Source of the DNA: Clostridiaceae bacterium
GTDB taxonomy: Bacteria > Bacillota > Clostridia > Lachnospirales > Lachnospiraceae
Direction: 5' to 3'
Length of the DNA: 64,000 bases
Assembly (NCBI GenBank): GCA_910575585.1
Contig: CAJTGF010000024.1
Span: forward strand, 1-64,000
The translations under genes and the position numbers were made by a program. Positions within the stretch are counted from its first letter, which is position 1, and each line of letters begins with the position of its first letter. The notes under the pieces were generated by a model. The model was not told the DNA's origin. It saw only the letters and a program-made list of their open reading frames with translations, and searched no databases. Positions 46,688 through 55,532 of the stretch are shown here, piece after piece.

Positions 46688-48284
46688 GAAAATGGCTGTA
46701 GGTAATAAGGATGAAGCTTTTATTGAGGAAAAGTTCAGTAAAAACTTAAATATTATTTCTAGTGATGATAACAATAAAGGAAAGACTATTGTAATTCAAT
46801 CAATGATGTTCGCATTGGGAAATGAACCAACATTTCCAGCTTCATTTGATTATAAAGCATATTATCATTATATTGAGTTTGAGGAAAAAGAGATTTCTTA
46901 TTGTCTGTGCCGTTACAATAATAATTTTATTTTAAAGCATGGCTCAATTTTGATGATATTCGATAATGTATCAGAATTAAAACGTTATTGGACTAAACAT
47001 ATTTTTAAATTACCACAAATTATAAAAAATCAAATTGCAAAAATAGTCGATCCTGTTTTGTTCCTTCAATTATTTTTTGTCGGTCAAGACAAAAAGAATA
47101 CTTCAAATATTTTTCATTCCGGATTTTATAATAAACAAGACTATTTTAATATGCTATTTGATATTTGCGATATAAGTGGCATTGATTTAGATGAAGCTGA
47201 TATTCAAAAATTCAAAATAAAGATTAAGGATTTGAAAAATGAACGTTCCATATTGTTAAAACAACATCAAATACTTAAATCGCTAAAAACACCTATCAGC
47301 TATCTTAGTAGTACAAATGACAAGGCTTCCTTTGGCAAAAAAATTGATGAGATGGAAAAAATCCATTATAGAATAGCTGAATTAAAAAAAGCAAGAAATA
47401 TGGTGGCAACTCGTAAAGCAAAATGGGAAACAACGCTTAAAGAACTTCGTTCTTTAAATAGTACTATTGACTGTGGGCAATTAAGATGTATGGATTGTAA
47501 TTCGACTAATATTTCGTTTAGTACTTCAAAGAAAAATGGTTATGCTTTTGACGTTTCTTCAGTTGAAATGCGAACAGAAATAATTACATCTATCAATGAA
47601 AAAATTGCTGCTTATAATGAAGAAATCGAAAAATATGGGATTCAAATATGTGAAGCGCAAACAGAATTACAAGAAATAATGGATGACGAAGATGTTTCAT
47701 TAGAATCAATTGTTGCTTATAAACAAGAAGTATTTAGTGCTTCAGATGCTGAAATTAAAATAAGTGAAATTGACGAAAAACTAAATGAACTTAAGTCGCA
47801 ATTATTAGCTAGTTCAAATACATCACAGTCCAAAAAAGGAAAGCAAAATATTCTTATAACTGCATTAGTAGAAAAATTAAATACTATTTTTCATATAATT
47901 GATCCTACCGGAAATCTTTATTTTGATGATATATTTACAAAACGTGATGAGGTTTGTTCTGGAAGTGAAGGAACCGTATTTTATCTCTCCAAAATGCTTG
48001 CTTTACAAGAAATTCTGAATCATAACTATCCAATTGTAATAGATTCATTTAGAGCAGAAGATTTATCAACTACAAAAGAAAGAATTGTTTTAGATTTATA
48101 TAAGAAAATTTCAAATCAAATTATATTTACTACAACACTTAAAATACCTGAATTGGGAAAATATGATAAAGAAAAGGGTATAAACCATATTGATTATATG
48201 GATCACGTTCCAAGCAAAATGTTATCAAAAGACTATGTAAAATCTTTCATTCAGTTATTGACTAATTTATCTATGCAAATATAA
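46677..48284 (+). CDS. ABC/SMC-like ATPase with coiled coil and Cys cluster
   Basis: 535 residues. A P-loop-like NNKGKT (~36) follows NLNIISSDD; long coiled coils (~170-260 and 300-400) flank DCGQLRCMDCNS (~265-275), reminiscent of a Rad50-type zinc hook. The C-terminal half has an ABC-signature-like CSGSEGTVFYLSKM (~428) and Walker B YPIVIDSFRAED (~451). This is the layout of SMC/Rad50-like ATPases of ABC-3C/Lamassu type, which sense DNA structures and release an effector. Translationally coupled to the nuclease-like gene. Confidence 0.75.
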   Translation: MIIKKMAVGNKDEAFIEEKFSKNLNIISSDDNNKGKTIVIQSMMFALGNEPTFPASFDYKAYYHYIEFEEKEISYCLCRYNNNFILKHGSILMIFDNVSELKRYWTKHIFKLPQIIKNQIAKIVDPVLFLQLFFVGQDKKNTSNIFHSGFYNKQDYFNMLFDICDISGIDLDEADIQKFKIKIKDLKNERSILLKQHQILKSLKTPISYLSSTNDKASFGKKIDEMEKIHYRIAELKKARNMVATRKAKWETTLKELRSLNSTIDCGQLRCMDCNSTNISFSTSKKNGYAFDVSSVEMRTEIITSINEKIAAYNEEIEKYGIQICEAQTELQEIMDDEDVSLESIVAYKQEVFSASDAEIKISEIDEKLNELKSQLLASSNTSQSKKGKQNILITALVEKLNTIFHIIDPTGNLYFDDIFTKRDEVCSGSEGTVFYLSKMLALQEILNHNYPIVIDSFRAEDLSTTKERIVLDLYKKISNQIIFTTTLKIPELGKYDKEKGINHIDYMDHVPSKMLSKDYVKSFIQLLTNLSMQI

Positions 48285-48309
48285 TTAATTAAAATAGGGA
48301 GTAATGATT

Positions 48310-49191
48310 ATGGAAATACATTCTGTACAAGAACTTATTAATACAATTGAAAAATTAGAATCTAATTATACTTATTCATGTTCGATAGCACCAAATACTG
48401 TATTTGGTAATATGGAGTATGCTCCACACTTTATATACAGAGGACATAGTAACCATGAAAAATATACATTTTTGCCTGGAGTTTTACGAGAAGAAACTAC
48501 TAGTTCTGGAACTACCACTAAATATTCTCAATTAGAATATAATATTTTGAGTGATTTTATATCTGAGGCTTGTAGATATGTAAAAGATATTCCTATAACT
48601 GATATACCTTCTTGGTTAGAAATTGCCCAGCATTTTGGAGTGCCAACACGACTAATGGATTTTACACAAAATCCATTGGTTGCATTATATTTTGCGTGTA
48701 CAGATACAAAAGATGTGGATGGGTCGATTTGGATTATAAATGAACCCACATATAATAAAACATTTTTTCAAAAGAATTATTTGTCTTTATCTATTGATTC
48801 AGAACATATAGTTTCAAAAATTATTTCAGATGAAATTGTAAATGCATTTAATATACCGGGTTGTCGTCAAAACCGTATTCCATATCCTTGGATATACAAA
48901 CCAAATTATAAAGAAGAAAGAATGAATTTACAATCAAGTATATTTATGATTTGGGGTGCTAAACGTGGAGAATTAACAAGTTTTGTAGAAGCTAAGCACT
49001 ACATGACTACAGATGATAATGTAACAAACAAAGAAGACGGTATTCTATGCTACATAAAAATACCCGCAGATTTTAAAGAAAAAATACTTAACCAACTCAA
49101 TTTGTGCGGCATTAACCAAAAATTTGTGTATCCTGGATTAGAGGGTGTTGGACGGTTTATCAGCACAAAATATTCGGCAAAAATTAAATAA
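48310..49191 (+). CDS. FRG domain protein
   Basis: 293 residues. FIYRGHSNHEKYTFLPGVLR (~36-56) and LEIAQHFGVPTRLMDFTQNP with LVALYFACTDT (~102-135) are the signature of the FRG domain. FRG proteins occur in predicted phage-defence and toxin contexts and are suspected of acting on nucleotides or nucleic acids; no activity is certain. ATG 48310 has AGGGAG at good distance; ATG 48304 is too close. It follows the ATPase by 25 bp, so the three genes likely form one operon. Confidence 0.8.
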   Translation: MEIHSVQELINTIEKLESNYTYSCSIAPNTVFGNMEYAPHFIYRGHSNHEKYTFLPGVLREETTSSGTTTKYSQLEYNILSDFISEACRYVKDIPITDIPSWLEIAQHFGVPTRLMDFTQNPLVALYFACTDTKDVDGSIWIINEPTYNKTFFQKNYLSLSIDSEHIVSKIISDEIVNAFNIPGCRQNRIPYPWIYKPNYKEERMNLQSSIFMIWGAKRGELTSFVEAKHYMTTDDNVTNKEDGILCYIKIPADFKEKILNQLNLCGINQKFVYPGLEGVGRFISTKYSAKIK

Positions 49192-49248
49192 CTGAGGTAT
49201 TTCTCGATTTCCAAAAAGTCAGAAAGTCATTTAAATATTAAATAGGAC

Positions 49249-49294
49249 AAGCTATAATTCACAGCATATTGAATTATAGCTTGTTCATTTTTGA
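49249..49294. terminator. Terminator after the cargo operon
   Basis: ACAAGCTATAATTCA pairs with TGAATTATAGCTTGT, followed by TCATTTTTG; a strong bidirectional-looking hairpin. It marks the end of the island just before the relaxase gene. Confidence 0.8.
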
Positions 49295-49309
49295 AAGGAG
49301 CCGCCACCC

Positions 49310-50725
49310 ATGGCAATCTCAAAACTAAAACCCCGCCATGCCAGCGAGGGACGCAGTATTGCCGCTGTGCTGGCAGAGCGTATTGATTACGGCAAAAACC
49401 CGGAGAAAACAGACGGCGGCCTGCTGGTCACTGGCTACCAGTGTTCCCCGGAAACGGCCTGGCAGGAATTTACCGTTTCCAAACAGATCTACACCGCCAC
49501 CACCGGGCGCAGGCGTGCCCCGGATATAGACGTGATCTCCTACCTGATTATCCAGTCCTTTGAGCCTGGAACCATAACGCCGGAGGACGCCAACAAGCTG
49601 GGCCACAAGTTAGCTTTAGAATTTACCGGCGGCGAACACCAATTTATTGTAGCCACCCACATTGACAAGAAACATATCCATAATCACATCGAATTTAACA
49701 GCACCGCCCTGGACTGTTCCCACAAGTTTAATAATATCAAAAACAGCTTTATTCCCCTGCGGAAAGCCAATGACCGGATATGTCAGGAATTTGGCCTTTC
49801 AATTATTGAGAATCCAGAGGAAAAAGGAAAACACTATGGCGAGTGGGTAGCGGAAAAGAACGGCCAGAGTTGGAAGTCACTGCTGCGGCAGACCATTGAC
49901 CGGGTATTGCCAACAGTCAGTACCTTTGATGAATTTTTAGAAGCTATGCGGCGGGAGGGCTATGAAGTTGTCCAGGGCAGCAAACTCTTAAAATTTCGTG
50001 CCCAGGGCCAGGAGCGTTTCACCCGATCTAAAACACTGGGAGCCGATTACAGCCTGGAGGCTCTCCGTGACCGTGTAGGCAAAGCAAAACAGCCCCGACA
50101 CAAGAAAAAAATCCGTCTGGAGAAAGATCCCCGTATCAATCTCCTTATGGACATTCAGGCCCGCCTGCAGGGACGTGGCCCCGGCATGGAGCGATGGATG
50201 AAGATTCACAATCTGAAAGAGGCCGCCAAGACCTTAAACTATCTTACAGAGCATGGCATAACCGACTATGACCTGCTGGCAGAGAAAGCAGAAAAGGCTG
50301 CGGCAGACTTTGAAGCTATCTCCACTTCCATAAAGCAGGCAGAACACCGTATGGAGCAGATCGCCGCCTTAAAGACCCACATCATCAATTACGCCAAAAC
50401 ACGGGACACTTACGTTGCCTACCGGAAGAAAAAAGCCGCTGATAAGTCGGCTTTCCGGGCTGCCCATGAAGCGGACTTGCTCCTCCATGAAGCGGCGAAA
50501 CGTGCCTTTGACGCCCAGGGTGTGAAGAAGCTGCCTACAGTCAAAACGCTTCAAGCGGAGTATTCCGCCCTGCTGGATAAAAAGAAAGCGGCCTACCAGG
50601 ATTACAAGCGGCTGCGCCAGGAGAACCAGGAACTGCAAGCGGTCAAGTCCAACGTGGACAGCCTGCTCAACATTCAGAAAGAGGAACATCAGGAGAAAGA
50701 GAAAAACCAAGAACAAGACCGCTGA
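49310..50725 (+). CDS. ICE-A relaxase (MobP-like, relaxase/mobilisation nuclease domain)
   Basis: 471 residues, GC-rich like the ICE core. Catalytic features: the early Tyr region (ERIDYGKNPEKT) and the His triad HQFIVATHIDKKHIHNHIEF (~122-141). The C-terminus is coiled coil (LDKKKAAYQDYKRLRQENQE). It nicks the ICE oriT and is carried with the DNA through the coupling protein. A paralogue is encoded convergently at 51408-52826. Confidence 0.9.
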   Translation: MAISKLKPRHASEGRSIAAVLAERIDYGKNPEKTDGGLLVTGYQCSPETAWQEFTVSKQIYTATTGRRRAPDIDVISYLIIQSFEPGTITPEDANKLGHKLALEFTGGEHQFIVATHIDKKHIHNHIEFNSTALDCSHKFNNIKNSFIPLRKANDRICQEFGLSIIENPEEKGKHYGEWVAEKNGQSWKSLLRQTIDRVLPTVSTFDEFLEAMRREGYEVVQGSKLLKFRAQGQERFTRSKTLGADYSLEALRDRVGKAKQPRHKKKIRLEKDPRINLLMDIQARLQGRGPGMERWMKIHNLKEAAKTLNYLTEHGITDYDLLAEKAEKAAADFEAISTSIKQAEHRMEQIAALKTHIINYAKTRDTYVAYRKKKAADKSAFRAAHEADLLLHEAAKRAFDAQGVKKLPTVKTLQAEYSALLDKKKAAYQDYKRLRQENQELQAVKSNVDSLLNIQKEEHQEKEKNQEQDR

Positions 50726-51407
50726 AAAAGTGAGGGCCGGAAACCGTGGACAAAGGTTCATGGTTCCCGGCTTTTCTCACGAAATCAGGCTGCTGTGAGT
50801 AAATAAAAAAGGAATCTTCTCCCCCTTTTGTTTTTCAGATATAGGAAGGAATGGGCTGGATTCCGTAGCCGCCGGCGGGTGGGAAATGTGTATAACTGGC
50901 CATGCTGCGAAGCTGTGGGAAATGCTGTTTGCAGAATGTGGGAAAGCTGTCCTTGCTTTTCCATAGGCTGTGAACAGTATTTTCCATGGCGAAGCGGTCA
51001 GTTATGCACATTTTCCACTCGCTTTTTTAGCGCAATACGCTCTCTTTTGCTTTTCAAGCGTAGCGTAGCCACCACAATCTTGTGGTGTTCGGACAGACGT
51101 GCGCCAGCACTCTGCCGGGGGTTTGGGGAACTCCCCAACAAGCGAGGAAAGCGATAGGCTTTTAGACCAACGGGCACGAAGTGTTGGGGCTAAAAGAATA
51201 TCGCTTTCCATTGCTTGCACAGTTTATCGGAAATTTCCGATAAACGTGGCAAGCAATGCCCCAGGATAGCCATTCGGCTCCTGGCGCTGCTTGTTGGGGA
51301 TTCCCCAAGCCCCTTTTGAACACAGAATTTCATTCTGTGGCTGCGCGTTCCTGCGGAACGCTTTTCACCTGCCTGCGGCGGTGAGAAAATGCGAAAAAAC
51401 AGGCGCG
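50726..51407. other. Structured intergenic region between two convergent relaxase genes
   Basis: No credible gene. GTGGGAAATG/GTGGGAAAG-type short repeats occur at 50880-50950. CACCACAA-TC-TTGTGGTG (51070-51087) is followed by ACGTGCGCCA (51098-51106), which resembles an oriT nick region. From 51124 to 51316 there is an elaborate set of nested inverted repeats listed separately. This region may be an ICE origin of transfer or single-strand origin, or the junction of ICE-A and ICE-B. Confidence 0.55.
51124..51316. repeat. Nested three-stem inverted-repeat structure
   Basis: Outer stem: 51132-51143 pairs with 51289-51300 (TCCCCAACAAGC/GCTTGTTGGGGA). Inner arm 1: 51147-51155 with 51200-51208 (GAAAGCGAT/ATCGCTTTC) plus 51159-51165 with 51190-51196. 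Inner arm 2: 51209-51218 with 51249-51258 (CATTGCTTGC/GCAAGCAATG), capped by a perfect 22-bp palindrome at 51223-51244. Single-stranded DNA or RNA here would fold as a two-armed cloverleaf. Confidence 0.85.
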
Positions 51408-52826
51408 TCAGCGGTCCTGCCCCTGTTCCTTTTCCCGGTCATTCTGGCGTTCCTCCCCGTATCCCATTAGCCGGTCTACGTTGGCTTTTGCGGCCAGCAG
51501 TTCCCGCATTTCCTCGCGGGAGCGCCGGTACTCGGCATAGTCTTTTTTCTTTCCTTCCAACAGCTGGGCATACTCGGCCTGCAAGCTCTTGACGGTAGGC
51601 AGCTTCTTGATACCCAAATCGTCAAATGCCTGCTTTGCCGCCTTGTGGAGCAGAATATCCGCTTCATGTTCCGCTAAAAATTTCTTGGAATATCCCGCCT
51701 TGCGGTAGGCCGCATAGACCTCGCGGGTTTTCACATAATTGATGATGTGGGTCCGCAGTACGGCTATCTCCGCCATGCGGGTTTCCGCCGCCTTGATCTG
51801 CGCCGACAGCTCATTGTGGCGGGTAGTAGCAGCCGCCGCTTTTTCTTCCAAGACTGCGTATTCCAGCAGGCCATGCTCAGTGAGATAGTTCATTGTCTGC
51901 GCCATCTGTTTGAGGTTAAATACCTTTGCCCAGCGCGCGTAGCCAGCGCCTTTTCCGGCCTGCAATTTCTCCTGAATATCCACCAGCAGATTGACATTCG
52001 GAGTGGGAGTTGAAACCGTGTCTTTTCTGCGGGGCGTATGCTGCTTTTCCCCAGCCAGTACCGCCCGGATTTCATCTTCGCTGTACCCTTGTCCCAGCTT
52101 TTCATCCATGCGGGCAACATTCTTCCAGCCGGGGGCTTTGAGCCGGATTGCCTGTCCCCGGCGTGACACCTCACAACCCATTTCCGCAAGCAGCTTTAAC
52201 AGCCCGTCAAAGTCTGCCGGTTTCTGTTCTAATGCCTGGTCAATCATCACGCGGAGCTGTTCCCGGTGGGAGGGCTTCGCCTGATTCCCCAGCCACTTGT
52301 TATAGCTTTTCCCATGCGGTTTTGGGTCCTCTACAATGGAATAGCCGTTCTCAACGCAGATGGTATCATTCAGCCGCCGGACCGCGCGGGTGCTGCCCCA
52401 GAAGTTTCGGAATTTCCGGTCGCAGTTCAGATTGACCGCGTTCCAGATGATGTGATTATGGATATGGGATTTGTCGATATGGGTGCAGACCACAAAAGCG
52501 TGATTTCCCCTGGTGAACCGCTTTGCAAACTCCACGCCCAGCCGGTTGGCTTCTTCCGGGGTAATCTCGCCGGGGACAAAGGACTGCCGGACATGGTAGG
52601 CAACTACATCGTCCGCGCCCCGTACCCGGCCAGTGGTGGAAATGTACTCCCGTTTCGCCAGCAGAAACTCGGCGTCGGCTACCCGGCTGTCACACGCAAA
52701 GCCGGTGACGAGCCTGCCGTTGTCTGTCTTTTGTGGGTTGGATACATAGTCGATAATGTCACTGACCGCTTGGCTTTCGGTGCGGCCCTTACCGGTGTGC
52801 AGCGGCATGATGCGTGTGGTTGCCAT
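51408..52826 (-). CDS. ICE-B relaxase (MobP-like)
   Basis: 472 residues, paralogous along its length to 49310-50725. It has DIIDYVSNPQKT (early Tyr), HAFVVCTHIDKSHIHNHIIW (His triad) and the same coiled-coil C-terminus (AYRKAGYSKKFLAEHEADIL, KKLPTVKSLQAEYAQLL). It belongs to a second ICE in opposite orientation. GAAGGGAGGATTCCATC precedes the ATG. Confidence 0.9.
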   Translation of the reverse strand: MATTRIMPLHTGKGRTESQAVSDIIDYVSNPQKTDNGRLVTGFACDSRVADAEFLLAKREYISTTGRVRGADDVVAYHVRQSFVPGEITPEEANRLGVEFAKRFTRGNHAFVVCTHIDKSHIHNHIIWNAVNLNCDRKFRNFWGSTRAVRRLNDTICVENGYSIVEDPKPHGKSYNKWLGNQAKPSHREQLRVMIDQALEQKPADFDGLLKLLAEMGCEVSRRGQAIRLKAPGWKNVARMDEKLGQGYSEDEIRAVLAGEKQHTPRRKDTVSTPTPNVNLLVDIQEKLQAGKGAGYARWAKVFNLKQMAQTMNYLTEHGLLEYAVLEEKAAAATTRHNELSAQIKAAETRMAEIAVLRTHIINYVKTREVYAAYRKAGYSKKFLAEHEADILLHKAAKQAFDDLGIKKLPTVKSLQAEYAQLLEGKKKDYAEYRRSREEMRELLAAKANVDRLMGYGEERQNDREKEQGQDR

Positions 52827-52882
52827 GATGGAATCCTCCCTTCATAACAAAACGGCCTGCATACGCAGACCGCTTGTTTCTT

Positions 52883-53092
52883 TTATTCACCATTTTTATA
52901 TCGGATGACCGGAATCTGTCTGACCTTTTTTCCAATGGTCCGGCGTTCTAACGCAAAGACCATATCGCTGGTGCGCTCAAAAAATCCGATGTCCTTTTTC
53001 CAGCTTATCCCGCATTTACAATGCTGTAAGCCGATAAACTGCTGTTTCATTTTCCTGCCGCAGCCGGGGCAGACTTTATTACTGGCTCCCAT
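52883..53092 (-). CDS. Small zinc-ribbon-like protein
   Basis: 69 residues with CPGCGRKMKQQFIGLQHCKC, a probable zinc ribbon, followed by GISWKKDIGFFERT. Family not recognised. It is in the ICE-B cargo interval, immediately downstream (2 bp) of the DUF1016 frame. Confidence 0.5.
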   Translation of the reverse strand: MGASNKVCPGCGRKMKQQFIGLQHCKCGISWKKDIGFFERTSDMVFALERRTIGKKVRQIPVIRYKNGE

Positions 53093-53094
53093 AT

Positions 53095-54112
53095 TTATTC
53101 TTCCATCTTATAAAAGCTGTCCAGGTTCAGCTCCCGTTTCAGTTCTTCTTCGGATGGCAAATAAGTAAAATACTTCGACGCGAATATCTGGCGGTTATCT
53201 TCCGGCAGCGTATATTTTACAATGGAATCTCCTTTGTCCGCGCAAAGGACAATGCCAATCGGCGGCGTATCACCGTCATTCATCATCTCACGAGTATAAT
53301 AATTCACATACATCTGCATCTGGCCCAAATCCTGATGGGTCAGCTTGCCCATTTTCAAATCTATGAGGACAAAGCATTTCAGAATATAATTATAAAAAAC
53401 CAGGTCGATGAAAAAGTCCTGCCCATCCAGTGTAAACCGTTTTTGGCGCGCCACAAATGAAAAACCGCGTCCAAGCTCTAAAAGGAAGTGCTGAAGATGG
53501 TCAATCAGGGCTTGCTCCAGTTCGCCCTCATACACATGAGTGTCCGGCTGAATCTGCAAAAATTCCATTACATAAGGGTCCTTGATTATTTTTTCATATT
53601 CCGGTTTTGGCTCGGTAGCCTGGATTTCTTTTGCCACAAGCCATTTATCCTGACTCGCTAAAATGCGCTGGTAGTACATGGTGTTAATCTGCCGTTCCAG
53701 CTGCCGGACACTCCACGCAGATTTTGCACATTCTTCTGCATAAAAAGTCCTTGCCTGTTCATCCTGGACTCGCATTAAAAGCCGATAATGCGACCAGCTC
53801 AATTCGCTCCACAGTGTGGAGCGAATTGGAAAGGTACAATAAAATTGCCGCATATTGCGTAATCCCTGAACACTAAAACCCTTTCCAAATTCAGCAGTCA
53901 GCTTCAGACAAATATTGTAGCAGCTTCTTTCCATACTCGGCCCGGTCATTTTCTCCACACGCTTTATAAATTTGTTCGCCTATTTCCCAATAGGTGATTA
54001 CCATTGTGGAATTTACCGCCGCACTTAAACGGTGCTGCGCGGAAACAATCGAATTGCGGATAGAATGATAGGTCTGTTCCGCATTTTGGTTGATCTGCAA
54101 ATCGTGATTCAA
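53095..54112 (-). pseudogene. DUF1016/YhcG-type PD-(D/E)xK protein, frameshifted
   Basis: The N-terminal part (53891-54112: SIRNSIVSAQHRLSAAVNST, YWEIGEQIYKACGEN, YGKKLLQYLSEA) and C-terminal part (from LTAEFGKGFSVQGLRNMRQF to the end, stop at 53095) are in different frames around 53898-53910, where a 2-base loss (or 1-base gain) is the simplest explanation. The C-terminal nuclease core is preserved (FFIDLVFYN, FVLIDLKMGK). Intact family members are ~340 residues and are linked to restriction/defence or recombination. An error in the sequence is possible. Confidence 0.75.
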
Positions 54113-54329
54113 TTTTGCTCCCTCCTTGCCTATGGACGATTATACCACGAAATCACAAAAAAACAAATGCCCCAAATATCTTGCTGTCTTTTTCACAAAA
54201 GCTGCTCTTTCTCTCATCGGAGATTGTCAAAAGCTCGAAATAATGTGACCACGCCAATTTAACAGACGGCGTCTGGCAATTTTCATAAGCCAGATAGAAC
54301 GCCTTCATAACTGATGGGGAACATCCCCC

Positions 54330-54368
54330 ATTAACTTACCCCACTAACTTACCCCATTAACTTACCTC
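54330..54368 (+). repeat. 13-bp tandem repeat, three copies
   Basis: ATTAACTTACCCC-type unit at 54330-54342, 54343-54355 and 54356-54368 with one or two mismatches. It abuts the broken AbiEii fragment. The rest of 54113-54329 holds no gene I can support. Confidence 0.8.
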
Positions 54369-54369
54369 T

Positions 54370-54465
54370 TTATTGTGTCAGATATTCTGGTAAACGCCCC
54401 TCTGTTCCGCATTTACGAGCGGCAACGCAGATTAAATCTTTCAGCTGTCTTGCTGTCTTTATCAT
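54370..54465 (-). pseudogene. Truncated AbiEii-like toxin start
   Basis: 31 codons beginning MIKTARQLKDLI, the usual N-terminus of AbiEii/AbiGii-type nucleotidyltransferase toxins. The ATG overlaps the AbiEi stop as ATGA, the normal coupling. After ~12 residues similarity ends and the frame stops beside a 13-bp tandem repeat. No nucleotidyltransferase domain remains, so the toxin is lost. Confidence 0.6.
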
Positions 54466-55055
54466 AATAGCACCTCCAAATACTGCCGCAAAATTTTTTC
54501 AACCCGGAACAGCCCTGCATACTGCATCAGCCTCCGCAGGTTTTTCTCTTTCCTGCGGGCGTACATTTTGAGCGCCCCTTGAAATGTCTGCATCTCAATG
54601 CTGCTCCGGCAGCGAAGCAGGTCGCAGATGGTCCGCTCCATATCATAAGCCGGAACCGTATGCCCGAAAGGGGTTCGAGCCGTACTCTTTCCGACGTCAT
54701 GCAGCTCCGGTTTTATAGTGTAGACCAAAATCCCGTCCGCTTTCAATCTGGTCGTGCTGTATCCCCGTCTGACGGTAATGGAATAGGGGGAAGGCTCCCG
54801 GTCGGTCAGATCATGGAAAAACAGCGCCGTTTCATGAGAAAAAATCCCCTGGCTGCATCGTAAATGGAGCAGGTACATCCCATCGACCCAGGCATCCGGC
54901 GATACATAAACCCCATGTGCCGCCTGTTCCAATTCTTTTTCCTTCACATAGTTGTAAAAAACGGATTTTGGAATTCCCCGTTTCACCACCTCTGATGTTT
55001 GGAGTATACCGTGTTGTCCCTCTAAAATCGTGTCCAGCTGTTCAAACTGTGTCAT
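54462..55055 (-). CDS. AbiEi family antitoxin/regulator
   Basis: 197 residues from ATG 55055 (GAAAGGAAGTGAGGGC upstream). The N-terminal winged helix (QLDTILEGQHGILQTSEVVK, GIPKSVFYNYV) and the middle ALFFHDLTDREP, VRRGYSTTRLK, TPFGHTVPAYDMERTICDLL fit type IV abortive-infection antitoxins. Its toxin partner is truncated. It may persist as a regulator or as an antidote to other elements. Sits between ICE-B mobC and relaxase. Confidence 0.85.
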   Translation of the reverse strand: MTQFEQLDTILEGQHGILQTSEVVKRGIPKSVFYNYVKEKELEQAAHGVYVSPDAWVDGMYLLHLRCSQGIFSHETALFFHDLTDREPSPYSITVRRGYSTTRLKADGILVYTIKPELHDVGKSTARTPFGHTVPAYDMERTICDLLRCRSSIEMQTFQGALKMYARRKEKNLRRLMQYAGLFRVEKILRQYLEVLL

Positions 55056-55187
55056 GCCCTCACTTCCTTTCGTGCTACTATTATACATGATTGTAGCACG
55101 AAAGTAAATAGCGACAAAAAGAAAAAGCGGAGGAAGGCGCGGCGAAGAACGCCGTTCCTCCCTCCGCAGATGGAGCAAACTATCCGG

Positions 55188-55532
55188 TCAGGAGAGCTTG
55201 GAAAGCTGGGACAGTATCTTCTGCACACCCTCCCAAAGCTGTTCCTGCCGCTGGGATATATCTTCCAAATCAGCGTCATAAACCCGCCCGGTTTCATGCA
55301 CTTTACGGGTCAGCTGGTTTAAGTTGTTGCTGGAATAGCGCATCAGGGACACCAGCTCCTTCAGTTCCGGCAAATCCAGCTTTACCACATACCCGTCCAG
55401 CGCCATTTTCCGCAGGTAGGCTTCCCGGTTGACGGTTCCAAGCTGGGACATTTTCTGCCCAATCAGAGCCAGCTCCTCCGGGGAAACCCGGAAATTCACC
55501 TGTACCTCCCGTTTCCGCTTTGCCGCGCTCAT
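55188..55532 (-). CDS. mobC: MobC-like relaxosome protein (ICE-B)
   Basis: 114 residues, similar to 45141-45479 (VQVNFRVSPEELALIGQKMS, REAYLRKMALDGYVVKLDLP, SSNNLNQLTRKVHETG). Overlaps the upstream DUF3849 gene by four bases. Confidence 0.88.
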   Translation of the reverse strand: MSAAKRKREVQVNFRVSPEELALIGQKMSQLGTVNREAYLRKMALDGYVVKLDLPELKELVSLMRYSSNNLNQLTRKVHETGRVYDADLEDISQRQEQLWEGVQKILSQLSKLS

